Origin: Rhyzopertha dominica
Taxonomy: Eukaryota; Arthropoda; Insecta; Coleoptera; Bostrichidae
NCBI GenBank assembly: GCA_025024175.1
Contig: QCXZ01000064.1
Coordinates: 22,874,286 to 22,938,285, forward strand
Reading direction: 5' to 3'
Length of the DNA: 64,000 bases
The notes beneath the pieces are model-generated. The model did not search any database, was not told the DNA's origin, and saw nothing but the letters and a program-made list of their open reading frames with translations. Position numbers and translations under genes: made by a program. Of this stretch, positions 45,649 through 56,689 are shown in pieces (positions within the stretch are counted from its first letter, which is position 1; each line of letters opens with the position of its first letter).

Positions 45649-47190
45649 CAGGGTGTCCCAATTTCGTTGTAATTGTAGGGTATCTCGGTAACTATTAATG
45701 CTAGAGGGTTGCGGTTTCGACAGTACTGTATTAATTTTTTGTTCTGAGTTCAGCTGTACCGTCGCGAGTTTTGTTTCGTCTTTTGTTTTAAAGCCATAGC
45801 CAACTTTTGGAAAACGTAACATTTCTCCAGCTCTTAATTTCTCGCTTGGGTATGTAAAGACAAAAAAACTGTAGACATTTTTATAGATATTTTTATTTAG
45901 AATCCAGTGGCGTACTCCGTAATTTTTTAGATCACATTTTTGATATATAACACAAACTTGCATTTTTTAAAATAGAAACCATAGTTGGCTTTGCTGTGGT
46001 TGAAAAGGCCTATTTTTTTTCTGATTAAAAATGTAACATTGTTAGGTTTATTTTTACTAATTTTGTAATTATTCAAATTTTTTTAAATAATTTTATCATA
46101 TTTTATGTTTACATCCAGGAGGCTATGGGATAAGAAAAATACACGAATAATTTATATTATTAAGCAATAATTTTAATCCTTTAAAAATAATATATGCATA
46201 TTTGAATTCATACATAAGACTCCTAAGAGCGCTCATGCATTTTTTTTATCGATAATCTAGGAGGCCATGTAACTAATGAAAATGATTGTTTATTTGGAGA
46301 TAAGTACTTATGCACTGTTTATCATCAAGTATTTACATCCATTTTGACGAAAAACGTAAAATCTCATTAAATTATTACAAAAATTGGAATAATACCAACA
46401 TTAGTAAAGATAAACCTAACAATGTATACATTTTCTTAATCAGAAAAAGTAGTTCTTTTCAACCATAGCAAAGCCAACTATGGTTTCCATTAAAAAAATG
46501 CAAGTTTGTGTTATATCTCAAAAATATGACCCCCTAAAAAAATTCTGAGTACGCCACTGAATTCAGAATAAAAATATCTATAAAAAAAGTCTTTACTGTT
46601 TTTTTGTGTCTACATAGCCAATCGAGATATTGAGAACTGAAGAAATATTACATTTACAATGGCGACGGTACAGCTGAATTCAGAACAAAAAAAATAAAAA
46701 AATTAAAATTGACAGGTCATTCATTTGCTTCTTCCATGTACGCGTGAAGGTACTTGGCCGCCACGTTAATGATTCACGAAAAATAAGTATATTCGGGGTG
46801 CAAAAAAAGTGTGTTTTAGGTGCAAAATAGAAAACATTTCAAATGTTTGAACAAAGAGTTCAATTGCTGCTCGTGTTTCGAATGTTGAATAAAAAGTAAC
46901 AATAATAAAAATCGCTAATACAACAAAATATAGTTTAATAAAAATTTTTGTGCTTTATTTAATGGAAAAACCGCATGAGGCTGTCTTTCTGTACTTTCTG
47001 AGACATTGGCTAATTTTGAGTAAGCAAAATAACGCCTAGACATTAACTTTAACAAGAAATTGAAAAATGCAATAATATACAGGATAACCTTTATGCATAA
47101 AATTGTTTTTATGTGACAGAGCCTTTTAATTGAAAAAAACTTTTGTAAAATATTTTCCATGGACCAAACTCAGCGAGCTGTGTCGCCCTG
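45649..47190. mobile_element. foldback element with TA/CAGGG ends
   Basis: About 45,735-46,120 is inverted at about 46,255-46,690 (shared words: GTTCTGAATTCAGCTGTACC, AACCATAGTTGGCTTTGCT, ATATAACACAAACTTGCATT), a long imperfect palindrome with some 130 bp between the arms. The left end is TA|CAGGGTGTCCCAATTTCG. The best candidate right end is CGCCCTG|TA at 47,190, read inward CAGGGCGACACA. The arms do not reach that right end, so the outer boundary is less certain than the palindrome. No transposase recognised. Confidence 0.6.
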
Positions 47191-47279
47191 TATAAATAAT
47201 GTAGTTTACAATTACTATACCATAAACCTTTAGATGTAAATCGATAGAGTTTGTAACGAAGTTACAAATTTTCCTTAGC

Positions 47280-48660
47280 GTTTAGCCAAGTTTCTCCGCG
47301 TTTAGTCAAGTTTCAATCCGCCGGCTTATATCCGTCTGAGTCTGCGGCCCGCGGAGTTCGGGAGAACAACGCTTGCTGGCGCTACTGGTCAGCATTCTTG
47401 TTCCTCCCGCTCCAGTCAAAGTAATCAAAAGGACGGCCGACCGCTGCTCAGTTAAGTTGTGAAAGATCCGTCTTCCGGTGAAGCAGCAGCCGTATCCAGG
47501 TGAGTGCGCTATAGCTTTATTGGTAGAGTGCAGTGGCTTTCTCCCCGCTCCACTTACCATCCTTCCAGCTTCTGCTGGCCCTGACCGTAGCCGTCGAGGC
47601 AGTCGCCTGCGGAGTGTACGCTGAACAGGTCGTTTTTCCGTGCAGACTATACTCCTCTAGCGGCGCAGGACGTTGGGTGTTCTCCGTACAGGTCGTTTTT
47701 CCGTGCGGAATATACCCGGCGAACTACCTCTTACCGCATCTCTCTTGTTCCGCCCGTTACGAACCGCTTNCGTAACCGTNGAGGCAGTCGCCTGCNGAGT
47801 GTACGCTGTACAGGTCGTTTTTCCGTGCAGACTATACTCCTCTAGCGGCGCAGGACGTTGGGTGTTCTCCGTACAGGTCGTTTTTCCGTGCGGAATATAC
47901 CCGACGAACTACCTCTTACCGCATATCTCTTGTTCCGCCCGTTACGAACCGCTTACGTAACCGTACCGTTCTCTTTTACTCCGCTCTTTTTCTGTCTTTT
48001 CTGATTGTTCTTCTGCCCGTTATCTAACTCTTTCACACCGCATCCCCAGTATCCATCCGACCTGCCACTCGTATATAAGCTCACTCTTTTTCACCGCTTT
48101 TGCATCACTCACACCGCATCATTTGCCGAGTCCGTAACCGTATTAATTAGCACCGCTTGTTGCATGTTGCATACCGTACCGCTTTTATAACCGTAGTACT
48201 CAGTAGTCCGCTTGTTTCACCGCACCGTAAATTACGTAACCGTAGCTTGGCTAACGCTTGAAGGGAGGGGCACGTTTGTTTCTTTACGCTGACCGTTTCT
48301 TAAGTTGTTGCTTTATTCGACATTAATACGAATAAACTGTGTTTTAGGTTATTGTTGGTTTTCTTTCTGTACCACACCGTCCGCATTCCGCTAACATCTT
48401 TTTCAGCATACGGCATCCACCCTCGGGTTCTGTTCCCTGGAGTGCCGATCTCCACTGTAGCTGCCCTGGTCTGTATGCTAAGGGGGTTAGTGCACAGCAA
48501 TCTGAGGAGCATACCTCAGTATAATAAAAAACTGGCGCCCGAGAAACCGTTTTGACGCCGAGCTTAGTGCTTACGTCACCACCGTACCGTATCGTATCGC
48601 TCATTGCGTAACCGTCCGTCCGTCCGCTCTCCGATCCGAAGGCCCGTTCCGCCGCTCAAC
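47280..48660 (+). repeat. GC-rich CCGTA-rich repeat block
   Basis: This abrupt GC-rich block is full of GTAACCGTA and ACCGTACCG words and includes a tandem duplication (47,596-47,965). TGTAAC-GAA-GTTACA at about 47,252-47,266 precedes it. CTGGCGCCCGAGAAAC (about 48,531-48,546) looks like an LTR-element primer-binding site (TGGCGCCCGA). A long LTR is one reading, but no gag-pol follows and no second LTR is present. Overlapping frames on both strands carry no domain. Confidence 0.4.
47596..47965 (+). repeat. 185-bp tandem duplication
   Basis: Unit 1 (47,596-47,780) and unit 2 (47,781-47,965) differ at about three bases outside the Ns. Each unit also holds two copies of ACAGGTCGTTTTTCCGTGC about 62 bp apart. 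The near-identity indicates a recent duplication. The Ns at the junction suggest the assembly may have collapsed further copies. Confidence 0.9.
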
Positions 48661-48664
48661 GAAA

Positions 48665-49515
48665 AAGGCGTCACAAGTTTCGGAAAAAACTAATAAAATG
48701 TAGTTCAAAAACATATCAAAGGACGGTAATTTAAAAATACACATCGTTCTCTTTCGTAATCCAGTAGAGCACTAGATGATCAATATGTTGATATAAAGTA
48801 ATAAAAGCAGACCCCAAAGTACACACATGCAGTTGTCTTATTTCATAATTTGGATAGACGGGTAAATACTCTCAAAAGATCCGTTATCCAAGTTAGGCCC
48901 CGTTGAAGATGAAAACGTTATAATATTAGATTATCGGGAAAGAGGCCATAAGCGCGATGAAAAGTTTTACTCAGTTTGGACAGGGACCGAGACCCTCAAA
49001 TAACGCTCCCTCAAATAACGCTCTGGTGTGCTTTGTATGTGTTTGTATCCATTTTGTGTTTATGCTTTGAATTTTTCTCCCGGTGAAAAAAATGCCTACA
49101 AAGGATTGGTAGGTCCACTTTGTGTTTATGCTTTGAATCGCACCTAACGGCCTTGGCCTGGAAGTAGAACTAGAGGGCGTTGTATAACGGTCTCAATTTC
49201 GATTACTTTTTATTCTAATACACATCATGTTTGTTGGTCATCTATTACTGTAATTAAGTAATAACATAGCATGTATTACATTTCCGATATAATGAAAATA
49301 TAAACAAGCTTGCAATTAAACAACGGTAAAGACAACTAATAATTGAAAATTTGAGCTTGCCAAGGTAAACTTCTGTAATGCATCCACCTAGAAACTGAAC
49401 TCGTATATTTCATTTTTTCTACAAAAGGTTTACTGGATAATTTCTAGCAAAATTCCAAGAAATAGTCTATTCTTAGCAATTTTAGTACGTTTCCAATGGA
49501 TCCTACATTTTAGAC
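48665..49515. other. no gene; two short duplications
   Basis: CCTCAAATAACGCTC occurs twice in tandem (about 48,995-49,023). TTTTGTGTTTATGCTTTGAA (about 49,053) recurs with one change about 69 bp later. The rest is AT-rich. Confidence 0.5.
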
Positions 49516-49519
49516 AAAA

Positions 49520-50060
49520 ATGACTGGATAAAAGACGTATCTCCAGTATTCCAGAAAGCATCAGTGAAAGCATTCACCAAGAAGAAAAAACCTCCAGCTT
49601 TAAAGTAACTGGGGAAAGGATGTATCACTGAAAAATGAGGCTAAATACAAATACCTAGGACCAACATTAGATGACCTACAGATCTTATATGGAAAAAGTA
49701 AAGCAACAAACTCATTATGAGCATGCAGATGCGCGGCAGGAAGAGCGTGAGGACTGAGGACTAAAACAGAAAATAGTTTACTGAGTTTTTACCAAAGTTG
49801 CGATACCCATAATTAAATATGAATCCTTAATACGGTGGCACAAATCCACCAACAAAAGACAAGCTAAGCAAGCTACAAAAACTTGCATACTTGGAAATCA
49901 CAGGGCCGGGCGATGCTTACAACACCTACCGCGGGCACGGAAATGATGCTGGATCTGCCTCCGTTACACCCTGTAACATCAGAGGCGCCGATTGCAGCAA
50001 ATAACACCAAAAATTCCTGGTCATGGATGCAATGTAGCGAGTTAAATCCATTTATTGTAA
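49520..50060 (+). pseudogene. R1/I/Jockey-type LINE, C-terminal RT fragment
   Basis: Frames read VSLKNEAKYKYLGPTLDDLQ ('VKYLGVTLD') at about 49,625-49,685, then SLxACRCAAGRA ('ALW.CRR..G'), KLSKLQKLAYLEITG ('L.RLQRLACLGITGA') at about 49,863-49,905, and after a shift LTTPTAGTEMMLDLPPLHPV (about 49,916-49,975), the terminal conserved block. The family is that of the fragment at 40,025-40,550. Dead and 5' truncated. It ends just before the TIR element at 50,096. Confidence 0.7.
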
Positions 50061-50095
50061 CACATTCTTGTTTTAGGCAAAGTAAAACTGTTATA

Positions 50096-51573
50096 CAGGG
50101 TTTCTATAAATAATTCATGCATCCAGGGCGCTTATGGAAATTATCAATTAAATCAATTTGCCGCCTCTCAGGAGACTGACCACGACTATTGCTTTGACAG
50201 ATACTTGTCATCTGTCGATTGTCGAATTATTTGATATATTTTAATATGAGAAAACAAGTTTGAGTGTGTATTGTCAACATATGCTGCTGTAGTGTCTTTA
50301 AGATTGCAGAAAGCTCAGATTTCGGAGCTGTGGTGACACGGTTTCGTATAAATTTTTGGTTATGCATCGCAGTTGTGAGAGTAAGGATGTTAAATTGTAC
50401 TGTAATGAACTATAAAAATGTTTTCAGCCTGCTGCAATTGTAAAAGTCACAATGGCGTTGGCTGCACTACCGGGGCACCGGGTATTCTACAGGGACGTTT
50501 TCTAAGATAGATATGGTAAACAGCTAAATTGTGGTGGTGCCATGTTAGTTACAAAAGAGGTGCAAACATTAAAATAGGGAAAGCGACTGAGATTGACTGA
50601 ATAGGCTTCCAAATTTGCTAAAAATAGTGGAATTTATAAAGCCTTGACCGAAAGGCTGTGACTGCAACAAAAGGGGGTTACGATGTCCGTAGTTGTGTAG
50701 CTCCGTACAGGCAAATTATTGTTATTGCTTACCTTTGAAAGGAAATAGAATCGTAAATTGTTGTAGAATCTTTATAAAACCATCAATTTCGTGGTTATAA
50801 CTTTATCGCAACCTTCAGTACAGTACATGACAGTTGACAGTATATTGTCAATTACTGAATTTATTCTAAATTCATTTAACTAAATCGTTCCACATTCTAG
50901 GGAGCAGTAAGTTTACTAATTATGTCAGCATTTTTGTGTCCCTAGCATCGAGCGAAGCATTATGACGTATTAGCGAGTGAGGTATAAATACGCGGATAAA
51001 TCAATCGCGAATAACTGGATAATAAGTACGAATACTGCACCTTGTACAACCTTGTCCCTCTGGCAGGATCTAGCCCTCCTAGCACAATGTAAGTAGCAAG
51101 GTAAAATATTCAATTGTCATAATAATATATTTCTGTGTTACAATTATTAATGTCTGTTTTATGTTACTTGTTTTACAGAACTCTATGTTAATAATGTGAG
51201 ATTATTTGAATTCAAATACCGCGCCACGATAAAGGGTAGGGAAAACGGAAGGAAGAGGTTAGGTTAGGTTATATTAGAGGTTAGAAGTAGTTTTATGGAA
51301 GATGTTGATGCTATGAGTGTATTTATGTTTAAATAAACCGTTATTACAAGTAAATTAGAATTATATCGGCCATCCCTTACAATAAATACTTGTTTAGAAG
51401 CTAAGTCGTATCTCTCCTGCCTTGGCCCCTAGTTCACAACGGCGCACAACCTAAGACCGAGGATTGTGACAATATTGTGCTCATGGTAGCTTGGCAGCAG
51501 TTACAAAAAGACGGTACAAATAATTCAGATATCAACACCGCCCACGTCGCATGAATCATTTATAGAAACTCTG
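50096..51573. mobile_element. CAGGGTTTCTATAAA element, 1,478-bp copy, TA target
   Basis: Left end TA|CAGGGTTTCTATAAATAATT; right end ATGAATCATTTATAGAAACT, then CTG|TA. The left 240 bp are the reverse complement of the right half of the 41.4-kb MITE, and the last 90 bp match its left end. About 1.1 kb of extra interior makes this the longest copy and the possible parent form. Within it, at about 51,255-51,270, lies AGGTTAGGTTAGG-type text (arthropod-telomere-like units). No transposase was recognised in the interior. Confidence 0.7.
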
Positions 51574-51575
51574 TA

Positions 51576-52514
51576 TATCTAACATTGTTTTCTAAGTTAA
51601 TGTATTGTTTTAGAAATAATGTACCCACACCCATACCAAAATATTCGTAAAATTAAATGACCGCTAATGATGAATATGAAGTCTGGCAGAAGCAGCATTA
51701 TGTTTAGCTCCCAGAAACCCTCAGAGTACTGAAGTGGGTGGACACAAAGGGGTTTATGTAGACCTAAAAGAACCCCTGGTTCTGCACGGTGGGAATTCAG
51801 ACAACTACTGTGGATGGAACATCAACTTTAATGGATGGATGCCCTCGGACAATGATGTATATTACCAGAACTGGTATAGCAAATGTGCTACATGTCGAAA
51901 ATGCATGAAGGAGCATGAAACTCCCTGTCGGTGAATGACCAGGATTTATGGAGAAAAGACAGCATTTCTTTGGGGTACCATTTCGGGAACCTGAGGAGAC
52001 TGCACAAGCACCAATTGACTGTAGCCTATAATATATTACGAATATAGGACTAATGGGGTAACATACCTCCTATGCACTGAAAACACAAGCTTGAAGCTTC
52101 AATGTGATGGACTATCAACACCCTTTTTTGTTGTTACAACATTTTTAGATGGAGTATACGAACATTGTTTTAATATGCCGAATAATAATAAACATGCACC
52201 TGGAAATTATTTTGGTTGATTACTGCACGAAGTGTACTTGGTAATGATAAATGACGGCTTACTTCAGTACACAAAGTTTTTAAACGTATTTTTATTAATG
52301 GTTTCGTTTAATGGATGTAAAGTTCGGATCAGGGAAGCAAATCTAATTAATTACGATACGACCACATCTGATACAGATAATTAACGTTATCAAGAAAAAT
52401 GCTAATAAAAAATAAGCTTGCCATAAAATAAGCAGAGTAAAATGTACTCAGTATTGGTTTGTATGTATGAGTACGAGTTGATTTGGAAACATTAGATTTT
52501 TCCAAGGACATATA
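51576..52514. other. no gene recognised; one Cys-rich open frame
   Basis: The 66-codon frame at 51,734-51,934 has an unusual composition for this window (WNINFNGWMPSDNDVYY, then CATCRKCMKEHETPC). A zinc-binding fragment is conceivable, but I recognise no family. The rest is AT-rich. Confidence 0.3.
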
Positions 52515-52516
52515 TA

Positions 52517-54037
52517 CAGGGTATCTCTAGATTCGATGTCATAATTTCTAGTGCGTATTCCTGACGCGAAATCATGACGAAAATTCTATATAAACATGTG
52601 TCCGAAAATGCTTCATTTTTGATATACAGAGTGTTGAAGTTAAAAATAAGATTTCGATTTCTTTTATTTTTTACAGAACTGTTTTTTGAATCTTTACGAA
52701 TTTTGAGAGAATGTTATAATAGATCACGGCTAATAATCTGGCATAAACATTTTTTCATATCTGTAACAGAGGCGGCGTAGGGGGAGGGGCAGAAGTGTTT
52801 TCTCTTTGAAAAAAATTTGTGTGTCATATGTCAAAAAGCTCGTCACTATTTTCAGAAAGTGCAACAAATAAGGTACAAAAAAGGACCTCTTATTGCATTT
52901 CGCTAGAACAAACCGCTTTCGAAAAAATCGACAAAACCTGAATTCCTACAGGTTGGCGCAAATAGACCAAAAATTAACTTTTTTTTATTTTCCAAAGAAA
53001 TTAACGTTTATATGGCAACAATTTTTTGGAATTAATTGAACTATATCATGATAAATGGTCAGACACAATGATTACCACCATATCTAAACAGTGGCGGTAA
53101 TTTGGAGGGGGCAAGAAGTCTTTTTTATAAAAAGATTGTTTCCACATTTTTTAAACCGTTTCAATAATTATAAAGACCAGTAAAATATAAAAAAGAAAAA
53201 TTAAAATAATTAATTAATTAAATTAAACTAATTATTTTTTAAAGTTAGATATGCAACTTGCATTTGACGTTATTAAAAATCTTTAAATAAATGCAATTTC
53301 TTAATTTTACAACAATGGCTTGTCTTAGCACTACAAAAAGTAAATTTTTCTTCTTTTAATATTTTTAACTGATCTTCATAATATTTCAAACAATTTAAAA
53401 ATGTGGAAACAATCTTTTTATAAAAAAGACTTCTTGCTCCCCCTCCCCAAATTGCCGTCACTGTTTAGATATAGAGGTAATCCTTAGGTCTGATCAATTG
53501 CAATGATATAGTTCAATTAATTTCAAATAGTTGTTGCCATATATACGTTAATTTCTTTGGAAAATAAAAAAAGTTAATTTTTGGTCTATTTGCGCCAACC
53601 TGTAGGAATTTATATTTTCTCGATTTTCTCGAACACGGTTCGATCTAGCGAAATGCAATAAGAGATCCTTTTTTGTACCTTATTTGTTGCTCTTTCTGAA
53701 AATAGTAACGAGCTTTTTGACATTTCACACACAACTTTTTTTCAAAGAGAAAATCCCTCTGCTCCTCCCCGTACGCCGCCTCTGTTAAAGATATGAAAAA
53801 ATCTTTTATGCCGGATTATTAGCCGTGATCTATTATAACATTCTGCCAAAATTCGTAAAGTTTCAAAAAACCGTTCCTAAAAAGTAAAAAAAAAAATCGA
53901 TAATTTTTGTTTAACTTCAACACTCTGTATATCAGAAATGAAGCATTTTCGGACACATGTTTATATAGACTTTTCGTCATAAATTCACGTCAGCAACACG
54001 CAATAAAAATTATGACATCGATTTTAGTGACACCCTG
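52517..54037. mobile_element. 1,521-bp foldback element, arms about 690 bp, TA target
   Basis: TA borders both ends (52,515-52,516 and 54,038-54,039). The left end CAGGGTATCTCTAGATTCGA and the right end, read inward, CAGGGTGTCACTAAAATCGA begin inverted arms that stay alignable to about 53,206 and 53,340, leaving a loop of about 130 bp. Shared words include AAACATGTGTCCGAAAATGC, GCGCCAACCTGTAGGAATT and GATTGTTTCCACATTTTT. No transposase frame recognised; the 62-codon minus-strand frame at 53,273-53,461 spans the loop and inner arm. Non-autonomous foldback of the TA-inserting, CAGGGT-ended group. Confidence 0.85.
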
Positions 54038-54039
54038 TA

Positions 54040-54360
54040 TTTATCTATCACAAAATTGAAAATCAAGTAAACATGACCTTCAGTGTAAAATAACATTACC
54101 GAAGATAAAGAAGTATACATTTGATATCGCCAAAGCAAAGCTTAAAATTTATTTCCATCTATTTAAAATTATGTTTCTACTGACAGTATTATCCATTGAA
54201 TATGAAGCTGACAGGGAGGAGCGTTGCACATGTTTATGCACATATTAGCTGTGGAAATTGCCATGTTTAACCTCCAAAGAACTCATTATTTGTCATCAGC
54301 TTGGAAGTTTAATAGATTTAAGCAGTTTTAGTCTGCTTTAAAGATTAATAAGTGTAATGG
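54040..54360. other. no gene recognised
   Basis: AT-rich flank of the foldback element. Confidence 0.4.
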
Positions 54361-54367
54361 AATAAAA

Positions 54368-54475
54368 TGCATGTCTATACTATGCACGGCAACTAACTGC
54401 AGATAGATCTATTTCGCTATCATAATATCTCATCAGTGCAGTTAAGATCTAGTGCAGACAGCATGTCTATATACC
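54368..54475 (+). repeat. dispersed repeat, copy A (pair with 61,858-61,960)
   Basis: Shares AAAATGCATGTCTAT, ACTGCAGATAGATCTATTTC, CTCATCA-TGCA, and TCTAGTGCAGACAGCA with 61,858-61,960, in the same order and spacing. Both copies are followed by CTATATACCAAAG. Class unknown. Confidence 0.7.
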
Positions 54476-54479
54476 AAAG

Positions 54480-55985
54480 CAATACTTATTTTGGGTGTTC
54501 TAGTGTAAATTGTTGATACTATTACTGACTATCTACTATCTGAATGGTACAACATAAAAATTATGGTTAATTGCACATGTTGTGGTTATTCCCTGAAACC
54601 AATAAATACAAAACTAAAGCAGTAATTATTTATTAGTTACAATACCGGTTATACAGCTATTATCTTGAAATTTTACAGGCTCCTAGACAATAACCTTCCG
54701 AACATGAATCTGAAATCTGTTTCTGGCGGACGCGTATAGTTTTTAAAAAATCCGTGGTTACATACGGAACTGCTTTACTGCGCGTGGTGTTCCTTCGTAT
54801 ATATGCTTTGCGGTGTCGCATGCTCCTTAACGTACGGCTATCCTAAGCTAGTGTTTTTAAGCAGGCTTTAGGTGTGTTTTTTTTTTGTTGTCATTTATAA
54901 CCTGTTTGGGCCGCTTGCTCAAACTGATATTATAATGGTGACAGTCTTCATTAATATAAGGTACAGTAAATATATTTTATAAAATAACTTATTTCTCAAA
55001 CACATTGCCCTGCGCCACTGGCAAAACGGACACAATAGTGGCCATATGCAACCGCCATCCGCTTCTCACAAATTGAATCATGTGCTCCTTCCTGTCAATT
55101 TTTTGTTCAAAGGTAATATCTAATCGACCAACAGAATATGACTGCAATGAATGAAAGACAAAGAACGGGAGTATCTATTAAATTCTTGTTTGACAGCTAC
55201 AACACGTGCTCACTTATGGGCCTTGTATAAAGTACAGAAATAACTACGGTGTAGGATCAGGTCCGGTAATGTATGTATGACCTGTACAATTCAGTAAATC
55301 GCGTTAGAACTTGGGAGTACGTAAGGTCAGATACACAAGGGACAAACAAGCAACATAAGGTCACGTACAACAGTAAAACTGGAGATTCCTGTAAATGCAT
55401 TTGCAGTTTCCTACAGTCAATTTCAGCAAAAATAATCTATTGTACGTGGAAAAATGCTGGAACTTGCTCCGCAGCGAAGCACTCAAACTCCCAAAGTTAA
55501 TTCATTTAGTCACAGCCGAACTTTTGTCATTTCAATTTTTAAAGGAGCAAATGGCTCGAAAGAAGGCTGCTGGCTGCAGAATACCGGGTCGGGGACTTAC
55601 TGCAGTTTGAAATAAACTGCAGCACCGGCAGACGGCGTCGCGCATACAAATTTAATCATTTCCCATGCACGTGTACGTGGGTGCCAAGGAGGGCGACCTT
55701 ACTCGATGCAGAACTGTGCATGCATCTTAGAAAAGAACCGATAGGTGGATGCGACACGAGATATTGAAATAACTACACAGTAGAGTTTGTTCGCCGCCCA
55801 TACGAACGGAAATGCAGAAATTACACACCAAAGAAATGTTGTATTAAACGCAGTTGTGATGGCCCGTTCCAAAATTATGTATTATTATTCTGTATATTAC
55901 TCAGGTCTGTTTATTGGATTTCGTTGTCTACGAGAAGTCGTTAGAAGCCAAGCTACAAGCAACTCCTTTATGTGACGGTATAAGT
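54480..55985. other. no gene recognised
   Basis: Mostly AT-rich. A GC-richer part at 55,540-55,720 includes CTGCAGTTT-gaaat-AAACTGCAG (55,600-55,622), a small perfect hairpin. Frames of 62-76 codons between 55,273 and 55,975 have no recognisable domains. Confidence 0.35.
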
Positions 55986-55994
55986 TTAGGTGCG

Positions 55995-56455
55995 TGAAGC
56001 TGGAGCAACGCAACATAATATTNAAATTTTTAATATTCCAACAATTAGTGCTAAATTTGTGCTGTTAAGCAGAATTAATTATTGGATATTAATCAGGGGT
56101 TGCAACAACTTCACGCGCTGTGCAATCCGTGTTTTAAAGTTCAAGTTTTATTATGCCTGTATTTAGCGTTCAATTAGTGCTAATTTGTGCTATAGCTAAT
56201 AGCTACCTACTATGCGTTGCTCCAACTGTACGCTGTGCAACCTATGTTCAAAATTTGATGATTTTTATGCCAATAACTAGTGCTCAATTGATGCTAATTT
56301 GTATTGCTGGTTTAGAATTTTGTGTTGTTGCGAACATATAACTAGTAGCTGTTAAACACAGATTGCTCTAACTTCACGCTGTGCATCCCATGTTTAAAAT
56401 CAAATTATTAAACCAATAATTAGTACTCAGTTTGTACCAATCTGTGCTGATCATT
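55995..56455 (+). repeat. degenerate tandem array, four partial units
   Basis: Units starting at 56,099, 56,216 and 56,362, plus a partial one before them (from about 55,995), share the order GTTGCTCCAACTTCACGCTG, TGCAACCCATGTTTAAAAT, ATTAGTGCTCAATTAGTGCT, AATTTGTGCT. Spacing is 117 and 146 bp with indels. Copies are strongly diverged, so this is an old minisatellite or satellite remnant. The open frame at 56,153-56,341 is simply a translation of the repeat. Confidence 0.75.
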
Positions 56456-56689
56456 TATATAGGTGGTTAAATGAGTTAGTCATACTTGGTTTGGTATAAG
56501 TTTGCGAATTCACCACCGTAAGCTAAATTGGCAATTTTGTACAAATAAAATACTTAATACCTTAACCTCAGCAGTTAGCGTTCCACAACGGTATGGGGGC
56601 CAAAATATGCATGCAAGTTTCCGATAACAGCCAATATGCTAATATGCTGTAGGTAGATGTGTTAGACAAAAGATGTTGAATACTATAAA

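Noticed and set aside
51250..51272. Interstitial telomere from the AGGTTAGGTTA text
   Set aside because: Only two or three TTAGG units, inside a transposon copy; too short to be a telomeric array.
56153..56341. 62-codon frame resembling a secreted or membrane peptide
   Set aside because: It is a translation of the degenerate tandem repeat at 55,995-56,455.
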